NCBI RefSeq assembly: GCF_004116455.1
Contig: NZ_PDJU01000009.1
Coordinates: 62,001-126,000, forward strand
DNA from: Arcobacter sp. F155
Lineage (GTDB): Bacteria; Campylobacterota; Campylobacteria; Campylobacterales; Arcobacteraceae
Reading direction: 5' to 3'
DNA length: 64,000 nucleotides
Position numbers and translations under genes: made by a program. Below, piece by piece: positions 37,306-46,695 of the stretch. How positions within the stretch are numbered: the first letter of the stretch is position 1; every line of letters starts with the position of its first letter. The notes beneath the pieces are model-generated. The model saw only the letters and a program-made list of their open reading frames with translations, was not told the origin of the DNA and searched no databases.

Positions 37306-37491
37306 ATGCTAGGACAATGTACACCCTATGGGTTTATAATCAAGTTAGTTATCATATTTTCATTAGCTGTAGTTGCAGTAACTATTACACAATTATTTAC
37401 TAGTAACTCTATAATAAGTCTTATAGTATTTGTAGTCACCTATGGTGGTGCTGCGTATTTCTATCCTAAAGCTAAAGATTGCCAAATATAA
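37306..37491 (+). CDS. small two-helix membrane protein
   Basis: The product has 61 residues with two hydrophobic helices (about 9-27 and 32-50) separated by a short polar turn, and a Cys near each end. GAGG precedes the ATG. It superficially resembles small DUF2892-type inner-membrane proteins, but I cannot assign it. It overlaps nothing on the same strand and is followed by the decayed prepilin-like gene on the other strand. Confidence 0.5.
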   Translation: MLGQCTPYGFIIKLVIIFSLAVVAVTITQLFTSNSIISLIVFVVTYGGAAYFYPKAKDCQI

Positions 37492-37510
37492 CAGGTTGTT
37501 GAATTTGTTT

Positions 37511-37832
37511 TTATAACTTATATTCTTGTGTTTTATAAGCTGTAACCAGATCAGTTTTTCATTAAAAAGATTTTCTATAGGTATTTTTTTATTAACCAGT
37601 CAATCAATTAATACATAACATTCTAAATTTCTTTCAATACATACAGCTTTTAATGAATTATTGAATGTATATTTTTCAATCAAATCATTTTTTAAACTTT
37701 TTAGATTTATTACTTTTGTATTAATGTTTAAGTCTTTTTTATTATAAAAAACGTATATACCAACATTAGACTAATTAAAACTATTGATATAATTAATTCT
37801 ATTAACAAAAATGCTTCTTTAGTTTTTATTAT
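37511..37832 (-). pseudogene. decayed prepilin-like gene
   Basis: On the minus strand, codons from about 37832 give KTKEA-FLLIELIISIVLIS, a class III/type IV prepilin signature: cleavage after Ala, Phe at +1, Glu at +5, then a hydrophobic helix. That frame ends after KKT near 37735. The downstream protein continues in another frame (YNKKDLNINTK ... ERNLECYVLID), meets an in-frame TGA at 37602-37600, reads through as VNKKIPIENLFNEK, and shifts again to end at TAA 37511. The first codons are ATA, seven bases after AAGG, where ATG is expected. At least two frameshifts, one stop and a lost start make it a pseudogene. It fills most of the 354-base gap at 37492-37845. Confidence 0.7.
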
Positions 37833-37845
37833 GATACCTTATTAT

Positions 37846-38499
37846 TTATACATAGAGTGCATTAGGTCGATTATTTTTAGTCAAACTATCTAAAGTAGCA
37901 TTATTTTCATTGGTACGTTTTTCATATTTATTTAGAATATCATTCATATAGTTCATTGCATGAAATGGATCCATTTCCCAATCTGTGTAAGTTAAACTAT
38001 TTTTATAATATTCTGGAAAAGATTTTATTTCATTTATAAACTCTTTTGATTCTACGTAATATTCAATATTCGGAAAGGGTGTACCACCTCCTGAAAAATC
38101 TGCTTTAGATTCATAATTTGGCTTCATTCGATTAGGCATTTCTGTGGGCATTTCAAAATCCATCAATGCTAATGGGAAAAAGACATTCTGAAGTTCTGTC
38201 GCAGGGTTACTATGTTTTAAATATGATTCTTGAGCCTTGCTAAACATGATTTCATTAAAAACATCATCTTCTGTTAGTTGACTCATTTTCTTTAAATAAC
38301 CTGCACTACTCTGCAAAGATTTATCCTCTTTCGTCCATTCATATAAATCTTTTGCATCAATATTTTTATAATCCTCAAAACTAAAAGTATTAATATCAAA
38401 TGGTTTACTCATATCAAATTTTATATCTGCACTATTACTTTTCTGAGTTTTTGAAGTTGTATATTCTAGTGTTACAGCTTGTGTTGATTGTACTTGCAT
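37846..38499 (-). CDS. hypothetical protein
   Basis: The product has 217 residues, soluble, moderately acidic, with no cysteine, signal peptide or membrane helix. The N-terminus (MQVQSTQAV...) and the aromatic-rich middle resemble nothing I can name. Its stop codon lies 13 bases before the decayed prepilin-like gene on the same strand, and a very AT-rich region precedes its start. It stands in a patch of decayed sequence, so it may be a resident of a small accessory block. Confidence 0.6.
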   Translation of the reverse strand: MQVQSTQAVTLEYTTSKTQKSNSADIKFDMSKPFDINTFSFEDYKNIDAKDLYEWTKEDKSLQSSAGYLKKMSQLTEDDVFNEIMFSKAQESYLKHSNPATELQNVFFPLALMDFEMPTEMPNRMKPNYESKADFSGGGTPFPNIEYYVESKEFINEIKSFPEYYKNSLTYTDWEMDPFHAMNYMNDILNKYEKRTNENNATLDSLTKNNRPNALYV

Positions 38500-38659
38500 T
38501 GCTTATCCTTTTCTAATTTACTATTACCTAGTTCTAAGATTTTTTTTCATAATCCCCCTTTAAAAATAATTATATTATATATATTAATATAATATTTGTC
38601 AATATATTAAGGTACTAATTAATATTATACTAGTATGATATTTTTCTTAAGGATATAAA

Positions 38660-38959
38660 ATGGAAATCAATAGTAATTCATCTTCACATACAATTATTAC
38701 AAACAAAGGATAAGTGTATGGCAAGAAAAAGCAGCTTTCTATCATATTGATCTGTCAATAGAAAACAGGATACTAAACTCTATATAGTCTTCTCCTTATC
38801 ATCTAGTTTTTGGAACAAAATTATAAAATCTTACTTACTGGCTTTATAACCTTTATTTAGAGATATAATTTGTTCCCAAAAGTATTCAAGAAATAGAGTT
38901 TAGAGATTATCTCAAACTCTTAGGACTTTTTGAACAACAAATATTACTTTTTAAGTCAT
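38660..38959 (+). pseudogene. remnants of one or more decayed genes
   Basis: ATG 38660, behind AAGG, opens only 17 codons (MEINSNSSSHTIITNKG) before TAA 38713. Further plus-strand fragments follow in other frames: VWQEKAAFYHIDLSIENRIL near 38717-38785, and a start-less stretch ending IEFRDYLKLLGLFEQQ near 38959. These look like coding remains broken by stops and shifts. I cannot name the parent. The rest of the gap 38500-39022 is AT-rich, with a strongly palindromic stretch at about 38566-38600, a probable promoter area for the gene at 38499. Confidence 0.4.
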
Positions 38960-39022
38960 AAATTTAAAATTAATCTAGTATGTCCTCAAACAATATTGCC
39001 AACAATGAAAAAGTTCCACTCT

Positions 39023-40858
39023 CTAAATCTCTTCTAGCTTCTTATCATATAAAACCATCAACTCGTCTAATTTAAGTTGATTCTCTTCTAAAGATTCAAA
39101 CATCTGCTCTACTTCATCTTCTTGTTTTTTGATAACTTGAGATAGCTCTATAATCTTGCTATTATCACCTTGATTTGAAGCTTGGATTAGTTCTGCTTGT
39201 TGTTTTTCAATGTGGTCTTCTATTTCCATAATAGAGTTTTCAAGTTTCTCAATCTTCTTTTTTAAAGGATTTGTTTCTTTACTTCTTTCTTGAATAATTG
39301 AAGCTCTTAACTTTTTGTTCTCTTTTTTATTTACTTTAGGTTGTTTTGGTTTCTCTTTTTGTTCTTCACCTTCTTCCTCTTCCCAACCAATTTTCTCTAA
39401 GAACTCATCATAAGTTCCATCAAAATAATCAGCTCCATCTTTTGCGAAAACAATAAGTCTATCACATACTTGTCTTAATAACTCTTCTGAGTGAGTTACA
39501 ATGATACAAGAACCTTCAAAGTTTTTAATAGCTTTTGTAAGGGAATCAATTGATTGCATATCAAGGTGGTTTGTAGGCTCATCAAGAAACAGTAAGTTTA
39601 CATCTTTTGCTAAGATTTGTCCTAGCATTACCCTACTTTTTTCTCCCCCTGATAAAAGTGAAATTTTCTTTTTAACATCATCTCCACTAAACATCATGGA
39701 ACCACAAATACCCCTTACTGTAGCTTCAGGAAGTTTTGCATTTGAAACATAGATTTCATCCATAATTGTATTGTTTGGATTAAGATGAGAAATATTTGTT
39801 TGTCCAAAGTGACCAAAAGTAGTAGTTCCATGATAATCAATAGTTCCACTAAGTGGTTTTAGCTCTTTTGCAATATTATTTAGAAGTGTAGATTTACCCT
39901 TACCATTTTTACCAATGATTCCTAAAGTCTCACCTTTTTTTAGAGTAAAAGAGATATCTTTAAAAAGTATTTCATTCTCTTTATATCCAAAGCTTAAATC
40001 TTTTACATCAAGTAAAACCTTAGCAGGAGTATCTTTATAGTTAAAGTCAAACTCTAAAGTTGCTTCATCTACAATTGAATCCATCTCATCCATTTTTTCT
40101 AAAAGTTTAACTTTTGATTGAGCTTGAGCAGCTGTTGAAGCTCTTGCTTTATTTTTAGCAATAAACTCTTCTAACTCTTTTCTTTTCTTATCTTGTGCTT
40201 CTTTTTGTTTTTCATAGTGTTCATCATTTGCTTCAAGTTGAGCATAAAACTTATGAGTACTTCCTTCAAGCATAAATAAGGATTGTCTTACAATACCCAT
40301 TGTATGTGTACAAACAGTATCCATAAAGTCTCTATCGTGAGTAATAAGTATCACTTCACCATCAAAGCTTTTTAAAAAGTTTTTTAACCATCTTAAAGAA
40401 AGGATATCTAAGTAGTTTGTAGGCTCATCTAGAAGTAATAAATTTGGTTCTGTAATTAAAAGTTTTGCTAGGTTTATCCTAATTTGATAACCACCAGAAA
40501 AAGATAAAGGATCTTTTTGTAAATCTTCATGAGAAAATCCTAGACCAAAAAGTATCTTTTCTACTTTATAAATAGAGTACTTGTCATCTTCGGCTAAAGC
40601 TAAAGCTGTTTCATCCACTAAAGTTTTTTCTGTAAAAACCAAGTGTTGTTTTAAAGCCCCAATCTTATAGTTCTTAGGAATTAGAATTTCCCCATCATCA
40701 GCTTGCTCTTCACCTAAAATAAGTTTAAAAAGTGTAGATTTACCTGTACCGTTTCTTCCTACAAGACCAACTCTTTGACCTTGTCCTAATATTAAATTTA
40801 AATCTGTAAATAGTGTCTTTTCACCAAAATGTTTTGAAAGATTTTTTAGTTGTATCAT
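39023..40858 (-). CDS. ABC-F family ATPase
   Basis: The product (611 residues) has two ABC domains and no membrane segment. The first has Walker A GRNGTGKST near 35-43, signature SFSGGYQIR, and LLLDEPTNYLD. The second has GKNGKGKST, LLSGGEKSR and LFLDEPTNHLD. The ~85-residue charged linker between them and the C-terminal coiled coil are typical of the Uup/YbiT-type ABC-F proteins that act on ribosomes. No resistance role can be read from the sequence. Confidence 0.93.
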   Translation of the reverse strand: MIQLKNLSKHFGEKTLFTDLNLILGQGQRVGLVGRNGTGKSTLFKLILGEEQADDGEILIPKNYKIGALKQHLVFTEKTLVDETALALAEDDKYSIYKVEKILFGLGFSHEDLQKDPLSFSGGYQIRINLAKLLITEPNLLLLDEPTNYLDILSLRWLKNFLKSFDGEVILITHDRDFMDTVCTHTMGIVRQSLFMLEGSTHKFYAQLEANDEHYEKQKEAQDKKRKELEEFIAKNKARASTAAQAQSKVKLLEKMDEMDSIVDEATLEFDFNYKDTPAKVLLDVKDLSFGYKENEILFKDISFTLKKGETLGIIGKNGKGKSTLLNNIAKELKPLSGTIDYHGTTTFGHFGQTNISHLNPNNTIMDEIYVSNAKLPEATVRGICGSMMFSGDDVKKKISLLSGGEKSRVMLGQILAKDVNLLFLDEPTNHLDMQSIDSLTKAIKNFEGSCIIVTHSEELLRQVCDRLIVFAKDGADYFDGTYDEFLEKIGWEEEEGEEQKEKPKQPKVNKKENKKLRASIIQERSKETNPLKKKIEKLENSIMEIEDHIEKQQAELIQASNQGDNSKIIELSQVIKKQEDEVEQMFESLEENQLKLDELMVLYDKKLEEI

Positions 40859-40931
40859 GATGCTCTTTATATATTTTGTTTTAAAAAGTGATTGTACAGT
40901 AAACTCAATTATACATCACTCAAAGAAAGTT

Positions 40932-41690
40932 TTACCAAACTTCATCAAAGCTTTTGTTCTCGTAAATATCTTTTGTAAGTTTAGTTAATCCTGTTTTTTC
41001 TAAGACTTTGATTACTTTTATTGGCCAAGTTTTTCTGTAGTTAAAAGAGTTTTTCTTTCCACCAATATGATTTATAAACTCTTCATTAAGTTCTTTTGTA
41101 AAAAGTATCTCTTTTCCATGCTTTTTAATCTGCTCATCTAAAAAGGCTCTTGCACCATTAAAAGCTTTAAAACGATTTTCATAACTTATCCAAAGGGTAC
41201 AAAACTCTTCTATATTTTTAAGATTTGCTTTTTTCTTTGCTTCTTTATTATAATCAAAGTAATCAAGATTTGTAGTAGTTCCAGCTATACCTTTTGGTCT
41301 ATAATCTTTTTTAAGACTCTTTGGTCTTTGTTTCCATACTAATTCATCTTTTAAAAAAGTTGCTATCTCTTTTTTATTGTATATTACTTTATATGGCTCT
41401 TTTGTATTTGGTAAATACAAAGAAGGTAGAGCCTTATCATTTTTATTTGCACCAAGGCTTAAGATATTTCCAGAAATAGAAGCTACATAACCTCTTCCAT
41501 ATCCAGACTCTACACTTGCTATTGCTAAGATAGCTGCTGGTGGCATATTGTGTTTCAAAGATATATCTACTGTTTCTTTTACTAAAGAGGAATAAAACTT
41601 CTTTACATGGATATATTTTCTATATGAAAAGTTTTTATCATAAGAGAATAAAAAGTTTGTAAGTAGTAGTAATATTAAAATATGTTTCAT
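40932..41690 (-). CDS. glucosaminidase-domain (Bax-like) exported protein
   Basis: The product is about 252 residues. The signal peptide MKHILILLLLTNFLFS is followed by a glucosaminidase-like hydrolase domain with the catalytic Glu in ASVESGYGRGY and downstream WISYENRFKAF-type packing. It likely trims peptidoglycan in the periplasm. ATG codons occur at 41705 and 41690. Starting at 41690 gives a canonical signal peptide with AAAG upstream; the longer start adds five residues. Confidence 0.8.
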   Translation of the reverse strand: MKHILILLLLTNFLFSYDKNFSYRKYIHVKKFYSSLVKETVDISLKHNMPPAAILAIASVESGYGRGYVASISGNILSLGANKNDKALPSLYLPNTKEPYKVIYNKKEIATFLKDELVWKQRPKSLKKDYRPKGIAGTTTNLDYFDYNKEAKKKANLKNIEEFCTLWISYENRFKAFNGARAFLDEQIKKHGKEILFTKELNEEFINHIGGKKNSFNYRKTWPIKVIKVLEKTGLTKLTKDIYENKSFDEVW

Positions 41691-41775
41691 AATAAACTTT
41701 ATCATAATTTTCTTTTTATTGAAATATATTATAAAGTTACCTAGAAAAGAGTATACTTTAAAAAGAGGAGATATA

Positions 41776-42378
41776 ATGGAAAAGTCTCATAAAATCATCT
41801 ATAGTATTTATATATTGATTTGGATTATTTTAGCAATAAACCCTAAATATCCAGAAGACTGGTTTTTGGAAAATATATTAGTATTTCTACTTTTTCCATT
41901 TGTACTTTGGTCTGATATAAAATACAAATACACTCTTTTAAGTATCTTTTTCCTTTTAATATTTGCAAGTTTACACTCACTTGGTGCTCACTTTACATAT
42001 GCCCAAATGGAGTACTTTGATTTTATAACACAACTCTTTGGCTTTGAAAGAAATCATTTTGATAGAGTAGTACATTTTCTTTTTGGACTACTTGTTTTTA
42101 GAAGTTTATTTGAGATAGTTGTTGTTTATTCAAATAGTTTAAAAAGTGCCCTATTTTTTACTTTTACTTTAGTGGTTTGTATTGCTACAATTTATGAATT
42201 AGTAGAATGGTTTGCAGCAGTTACTTTCTACCCTGAATTAGGAATGGCTTTCTTAGGAACACAAGGAGATATTTGGGATGCACATAAAGATACACTTTTA
42301 GCTTGTATTGGTGCACTTATTAATATAATGTTTTATAATCATTACAAAAAGCTATGGGTTTTAAAGAAATTTAAATAA
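41776..42378 (+). CDS. DUF2238 / YjdF-like membrane protein
   Basis: The product has 200 residues with about six hydrophobic helices and the conserved elements GAHFTYA, ERNHFDRVVHF and YELVEWFAA followed by GTQGDIWDAHKDT, diagnostic of the YjdF/DUF2238 family. Function is unknown. An in-frame TTG occurs at 41719, but the strong GAGGAG lies six bases before ATG 41776, so I use that start. Confidence 0.87.
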   Translation: MEKSHKIIYSIYILIWIILAINPKYPEDWFLENILVFLLFPFVLWSDIKYKYTLLSIFFLLIFASLHSLGAHFTYAQMEYFDFITQLFGFERNHFDRVVHFLFGLLVFRSLFEIVVVYSNSLKSALFFTFTLVVCIATIYELVEWFAAVTFYPELGMAFLGTQGDIWDAHKDTLLACIGALINIMFYNHYKKLWVLKKFK

Positions 42379-42480
42379 AATAACCTAAACTACACAATAA
42401 AAAAGCTTCTTTTATAAATAATAATAATTTTTCTCTCCTTTAAGAAATATTCTTATAAGATATAATATTAAAGGATATTT

Positions 42481-43107
42481 ATGAGTGCAAATAAACCTAG
42501 TAAGAAAAACTATATCTTTATTGATTTTGAAAATGTGCAACCTTCATCACTAAACATTCCAGAAAACAACAACTACAAAGTTTTCATTTTTGTTGGAGCA
42601 AACCAAAAGAAAATACCTGTAGAACTTGCAACATCTATACAAAATCTAGGAAACAAAGCTGAATACATAATTATAAATGGAGTTGGTAAAAATGCATTAG
42701 ATTTTCATATTGCTTTTTATATAGGAAAACTAAGTGTAACTGAACCTACTGCTTTTTTTCATATAATATCAAAGGACACTGGATATGATGTATTGATTTC
42801 ACATCTAAAAGAAAAAAAGATATCTGTCTACAGATATACAAATTTCAATGAAATCCCACTTGTAAAGAAGTCTACTTTTGAAACACTCTCAGCAAATGCA
42901 CAAATCACTGAAATAGCTGATTACTTAGTAAGAAGAGGAAATGCAAAACCTAGAAAGGTAAATACTCTAGCAAATACTATTATGTCTATATCTGGAAGAA
43001 CTTTATGTCAAGAAAAAATAAATGATTTAATAAACCTTTTAGAACAGAAAAAAATGATAACAATAAAAGATAAAAGTGTTACATATAAGTTAAGAAATAG
43101 CAAATAA
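42481..43107 (+). CDS. PIN-like domain protein
   Basis: The product (208 residues) opens with YIFIDFENVQ, giving the first acidic residues of a PIN/NYN-type nuclease. GKNALDFHIAFYIG near 74-87 and ISKDTGYDVLISHL near 99-112 supply the remaining Asp residues. The C-terminal ~70 residues are helical and basic. It is probably a stand-alone RNase; there is no small antitoxin-like gene beside it, so a toxin role is not supported. A strong terminator follows. Confidence 0.78.
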   Translation: MSANKPSKKNYIFIDFENVQPSSLNIPENNNYKVFIFVGANQKKIPVELATSIQNLGNKAEYIIINGVGKNALDFHIAFYIGKLSVTEPTAFFHIISKDTGYDVLISHLKEKKISVYRYTNFNEIPLVKKSTFETLSANAQITEIADYLVRRGNAKPRKVNTLANTIMSISGRTLCQEKINDLINLLEQKKMITIKDKSVTYKLRNSK

Positions 43108-43141
43108 ATAAGCCCATCTTCAAAAGAAGATAGGCTTATTT
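43106..43141. terminator. bidirectional terminator, PIN gene / lpdA
   Basis: A 9-bp and a 6-bp stem separated by a single C-A mismatch (43106-43121 with 43126-43141), with an AAAA loop, separate two convergent genes. The next 25 bases hold GTTTAAAC twice. Confidence 0.9.
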
Positions 43142-43163
43142 CAAATTGTTTAAACAGTTTAAA

Positions 43164-44945
43164 CTATTTTTTCTTTACAGCTTTTTTATTTGGTAAGTCA
43201 GTAATACTTCCATGGAAGATTTCTGCACACATACCAACTGATTCGTGTAAAGTTGGGTGAGCATGAATTGTTAATCCAATATCTTCAGCATCACAATCCA
43301 TTTCAAGAGCTAATGAAATTTCACCAAGTAATTCACCTGCATTTTCACCAACTAAAGAACCACCGATTAATTGGTGAGTATCTTTATCAAAGATTAGTTT
43401 TGTCATACCTGTTTCAGATACATCTGAAGCTAATGCTCTACCAGAAGCAGACCAAGGGAATGATGCAACCTCATAGTTGATTCCAGCCTCTTTTGCTTCA
43501 ATTTCACTCATACCAGCAGTTGCAATTTCTGGGAATGTATATGCAATACCAGGAATTTGTTTAGGTTCAAAGAATACTTTGTGACCTGCGATAACTTCTG
43601 CTGCAACATGACCTTCATGTACTGCTTTATGAGCAAGCATTGGTTGACCAATAATATCACCAATAGCAAAGATATGAGGAACTTTTGTTCTCATTTGATT
43701 ATCTACAGAGATAAATCCTTTATCATCAACTTCAACACCAGTATTTTCTAATCCTATGTTTAATCCATTTGGAGTTCTACCCATAGCAACTAATACTGCG
43801 TCATAAGTTTGAGGTTCAGCAGGTGCATTATCACCTTTAAACTCTACATAAATACCCTCTTGCTTAGGAATGATAGCTTGAGTTTGAGTTTTAAACATAA
43901 AGTTAAACTTCTTCTCATTTGCTTTTGTATATACCTTAACGATATCTTTATCAGTTCCTGTCATAACTTGAGGACCTCTAACAACTACATCAATCTCAGA
44001 CCCTAATCTTTGATATACAGTAGCCATTTCAAGACCAATAATTCCACCACCCATTACAAGTAGTCTTTTTGGAACTTCTTTTACTTCAAGTGCATTTGTA
44101 GAATCCCAAATTCTTGGATCTTCATGAGGAATGAATCCCATTTTAGAAGACTGAGAACCAGCTGCAATAATACAATTATCAAATGAAACTTTAGTTTGTT
44201 CACCCTCTTTATCTGTATGATTTACAATAACAGTATGCTCATCTACAAATTTAGCAACACCTTGAACAACAGTTACTTTTCTCATTTTAGCCATAGCAGA
44301 CAGACCATCAGTAAGTTTTTTAACAACTCCTGATTTATATGCTGCTACACCTGGTAAATCAATTTCTGGTTTAGGGAACTTGATACCAGCATGCTCAATA
44401 TGTGCAGCTTCATCAATAACTTTAGCAACATGAAGTAATGCTTTTGAAGGAATACAACCAACATTTAAACAAACTCCACCTAAAGTTGGGTGTCTTTCTA
44501 CTAAAACAGTATCTAAACCTAAGTCAGCACATCTAAATGCAGCAGAATATCCACCAGGACCTGCTCCAATTACAAGAACTTGACCTTTTACTTCTTTTGC
44601 ATTAGCACTTACTTCAACATTTGAAGGTGCTGGTTTAGAAGCAGCAGGTGCAGCTGTAGGAGCTGCTTTTGCTTCTTCTTTAACTGGCTCAGCTGCTGCT
44701 TCATCTTGAACTTCAACTCTAGCAATTAAATCACCAGAGTTTACTTTATCTCCAACTTTCACAAGAATCTCTTTGATAATTCCTGCTTCTGTTGTTGGAA
44801 CGTCCATAGAAGCTTTTTCAGTCTCTAAAGTGATAAGTCCATCTTCTACTTCAACTTCATCACCAACTTCAACCATAACTTCAATTAAATCTACATCTTT
44901 ATCTGCACCTAAATCAGGAATAAGAATATCAACAATTTTACCCAT
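43164..44945 (-). CDS. lpdA: dihydrolipoyl dehydrogenase with N-terminal lipoyl domain
   Basis: The E3 component (593 residues) of the pyruvate dehydrogenase complex reoxidises dihydrolipoyl groups with NAD. It carries its own lipoyl domain (about 1-80, Lys 44 in ETEKASM), an Ala/Pro-rich linker, then the FAD loop VLVIGAGPGGYSA (about 123-135), the redox pair C159/C164 in GGVCLNVGCIPSK, a second Rossmann loop and the C-terminal His-Glu of HAHPTLHES. It lies 9 bases after aceF in the aceE-aceF-lpdA operon. A lipoyl domain on E3 occurs in some bacteria, but E. coli lacks it. Confidence 0.96.
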   Translation of the reverse strand: MGKIVDILIPDLGADKDVDLIEVMVEVGDEVEVEDGLITLETEKASMDVPTTEAGIIKEILVKVGDKVNSGDLIARVEVQDEAAAEPVKEEAKAAPTAAPAASKPAPSNVEVSANAKEVKGQVLVIGAGPGGYSAAFRCADLGLDTVLVERHPTLGGVCLNVGCIPSKALLHVAKVIDEAAHIEHAGIKFPKPEIDLPGVAAYKSGVVKKLTDGLSAMAKMRKVTVVQGVAKFVDEHTVIVNHTDKEGEQTKVSFDNCIIAAGSQSSKMGFIPHEDPRIWDSTNALEVKEVPKRLLVMGGGIIGLEMATVYQRLGSEIDVVVRGPQVMTGTDKDIVKVYTKANEKKFNFMFKTQTQAIIPKQEGIYVEFKGDNAPAEPQTYDAVLVAMGRTPNGLNIGLENTGVEVDDKGFISVDNQMRTKVPHIFAIGDIIGQPMLAHKAVHEGHVAAEVIAGHKVFFEPKQIPGIAYTFPEIATAGMSEIEAKEAGINYEVASFPWSASGRALASDVSETGMTKLIFDKDTHQLIGGSLVGENAGELLGEISLALEMDCDAEDIGLTIHAHPTLHESVGMCAEIFHGSITDLPNKKAVKKK

Positions 44946-46670
44946 CTGTACTCCTTATAGACTTAATAGTCTGATGTCACTTAAAAGCTTAGATAATGTA
45001 GTAGTAAATCTAGCACCATCAGCTCCATCAATTACTTTGTGGTCATAAGATAATGATAATGGTAACATTAATCTTGGTACAAAGTTTTCTCCATCCCATA
45101 CTGGTTTCATTTCAGATTTAGATAATCCTAAAATTGCAACTTCAGGAGCATTAATGATTGGAGTAAATTTAGTTCCTCCAATTCCACCTAAAGAAGAAAT
45201 TGTAAATGATGCACCTTGCATATCAGCTGATTTAAGTTTACCTTCTCTAGCTCTGCTTGAGATATCTGCCATTTCAAGAGCAATCTCTTTGAAACCTTTT
45301 TTATCAACATCTTTGATTACAGGAACTACAAGACCATTTGGAGTATCAACTGCAATTGCAATATTGAAGTATTTCTTCATAATCAGACTTTGTCCATCTG
45401 CACTTAATGAAGCATTGAATTTTGGATGAATTTCAAGTGCTTTAGCTACTGCTTTAACTACAAATACTAATGGAGATAATTTAAATCCATCTGCAATTGC
45501 ATTTTGTGCTTTTCTAAAGCTTTCCATCTCAGTAATATCTGATTCATCAAATTGAGTAACGTGAGGCATTGAAACCCAGTTTCTATGTAATGATGGTCCA
45601 GAAATCTTTTGAATTCTACTAAGCTCAACAGTTTCAATCTCACCAAATTGTGAGAAATCAATCTCTTTAAGCTCAGGGAAGTTAAATCCAAGACCTGTTC
45701 CAGTTCCTGCAGCTGCTACTGCTGGTTTAGATAATTGCTCTTTTACATAAGCTTTAATATCGTCTTTAAGGATTCTTCCTTTTCTACCAGTTCCTTTTAC
45801 AAAACCTAAGTCAACACCAAACTCTCTTGCAACTTTTCTAACTGAAGGAGAAGCATAGATTTTCTTAGCTTTTTCAGTTAATACAGATGTAGCTTCAGGT
45901 GCACTTACTGCTGCAACTTCTTGAACAGTTGTAGTTTTCTTTGGCTCTTCTTTTTTAACTGGTTCTTCTTTTTTAGCTGGAGTTGGAACTTTTGATTCCA
46001 TAACTACAGTTTTAACCATTTTTGCAATTAAATCACCAGAATTTACTTTCATTCCAGCTTCAACTGCTAATTCAATAATCTCACCTGCAAATGGAGCTGG
46101 TACATCCATAGAAGCTTTTTCAGTCTCTAAAGTAATAAGACCGTCTTCAAACTCTACTGTATCACCAACTGAAACCATTACATCAATTAAATCAACATCT
46201 TTATCCGCACCTAAATCTGGTACATGAACTTCTTCAACTACAGAACAAATAGTTTGCTCATTTACAAATTGACAAGAGATTTCTGCACCAGCTGCTGAAA
46301 TAGCTTTTAATTCAGCTTCTGCTGCTTCTAATCCCATTGGTTCAGATGAATCAGCTGCAGGAGCTGCTGCAACTTCTTCTGTTTTTTGTTCTTGCACAGG
46401 AGCGGCTGGAGCTTCTTCAACTTTCTCTTCAGCTGTACCCTCTTCTTCAACTTCAACTCTAGCGATTAAATCACCAGAGTTTACTTTATCTCCAACTTTT
46501 ACAAGAATTTCTTTAATAACGCCTGCATGAGTTGTAGGAACATCCATAGAAGCTTTTTCAGTCTCTAAAGTAATAAGACCATCTTCAACTTCTACAGTTT
46601 CACCAACTTCAACCATGATTTCAATTAAATCAACGTCTTTGTCCGCTCCTAAATCAGGAATAAAAATATC
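44720..46670 (-). repeat. lipoyl-domain coding repeat, three copies
   Basis: The first ~230 bases of lpdA (about 44720-44945) and of aceF (about 46450-46685) are closely similar in DNA, with long identical runs. A third, more divergent copy lies inside aceF (about 46010-46240). The similarity suggests duplication with conversion between copies. Confidence 0.7.
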
Positions 46671-46685
46671 TACTAAAGTACTCAT
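44955..46685 (-). CDS. aceF: pyruvate dehydrogenase E2, dihydrolipoyl acetyltransferase
   Basis: The product (576 residues) contains two lipoyl domains (about 1-80 with K44, and about 150-230), each with the ETEKASM lipoylation site. Next come a peripheral-subunit-binding domain (YASPSVRKVAREFGVDL, about 280-320) and the acetyltransferase core (about 345-576) with the active-site segment SYDHKVIDGADG near the end. It transfers acetyl from lipoate to CoA. It lies 10 bases after aceE. Alternating Ala/Pro/Glu linkers separate the domains. Confidence 0.96.
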   Translation of the reverse strand: MSTLVDIFIPDLGADKDVDLIEIMVEVGETVEVEDGLITLETEKASMDVPTTHAGVIKEILVKVGDKVNSGDLIARVEVEEEGTAEEKVEEAPAAPVQEQKTEEVAAAPAADSSEPMGLEAAEAELKAISAAGAEISCQFVNEQTICSVVEEVHVPDLGADKDVDLIDVMVSVGDTVEFEDGLITLETEKASMDVPAPFAGEIIELAVEAGMKVNSGDLIAKMVKTVVMESKVPTPAKKEEPVKKEEPKKTTTVQEVAAVSAPEATSVLTEKAKKIYASPSVRKVAREFGVDLGFVKGTGRKGRILKDDIKAYVKEQLSKPAVAAAGTGTGLGFNFPELKEIDFSQFGEIETVELSRIQKISGPSLHRNWVSMPHVTQFDESDITEMESFRKAQNAIADGFKLSPLVFVVKAVAKALEIHPKFNASLSADGQSLIMKKYFNIAIAVDTPNGLVVPVIKDVDKKGFKEIALEMADISSRAREGKLKSADMQGASFTISSLGGIGGTKFTPIINAPEVAILGLSKSEMKPVWDGENFVPRLMLPLSLSYDHKVIDGADGARFTTTLSKLLSDIRLLSL

Positions 46686-46695
46686 CTTTTACTCC

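Noticed and set aside
42481-43107. PIN-like protein considered as a toxin of a toxin-antitoxin pair
   Set aside because: There is no small antitoxin-like gene on either side and the protein is longer than VapC-type toxins.
43149-43164. Two GTTTAAAC palindromes considered as a protein-binding site
   Set aside because: They lie at the 3' end of lpdA beside a terminator and are easily explained by AT richness.
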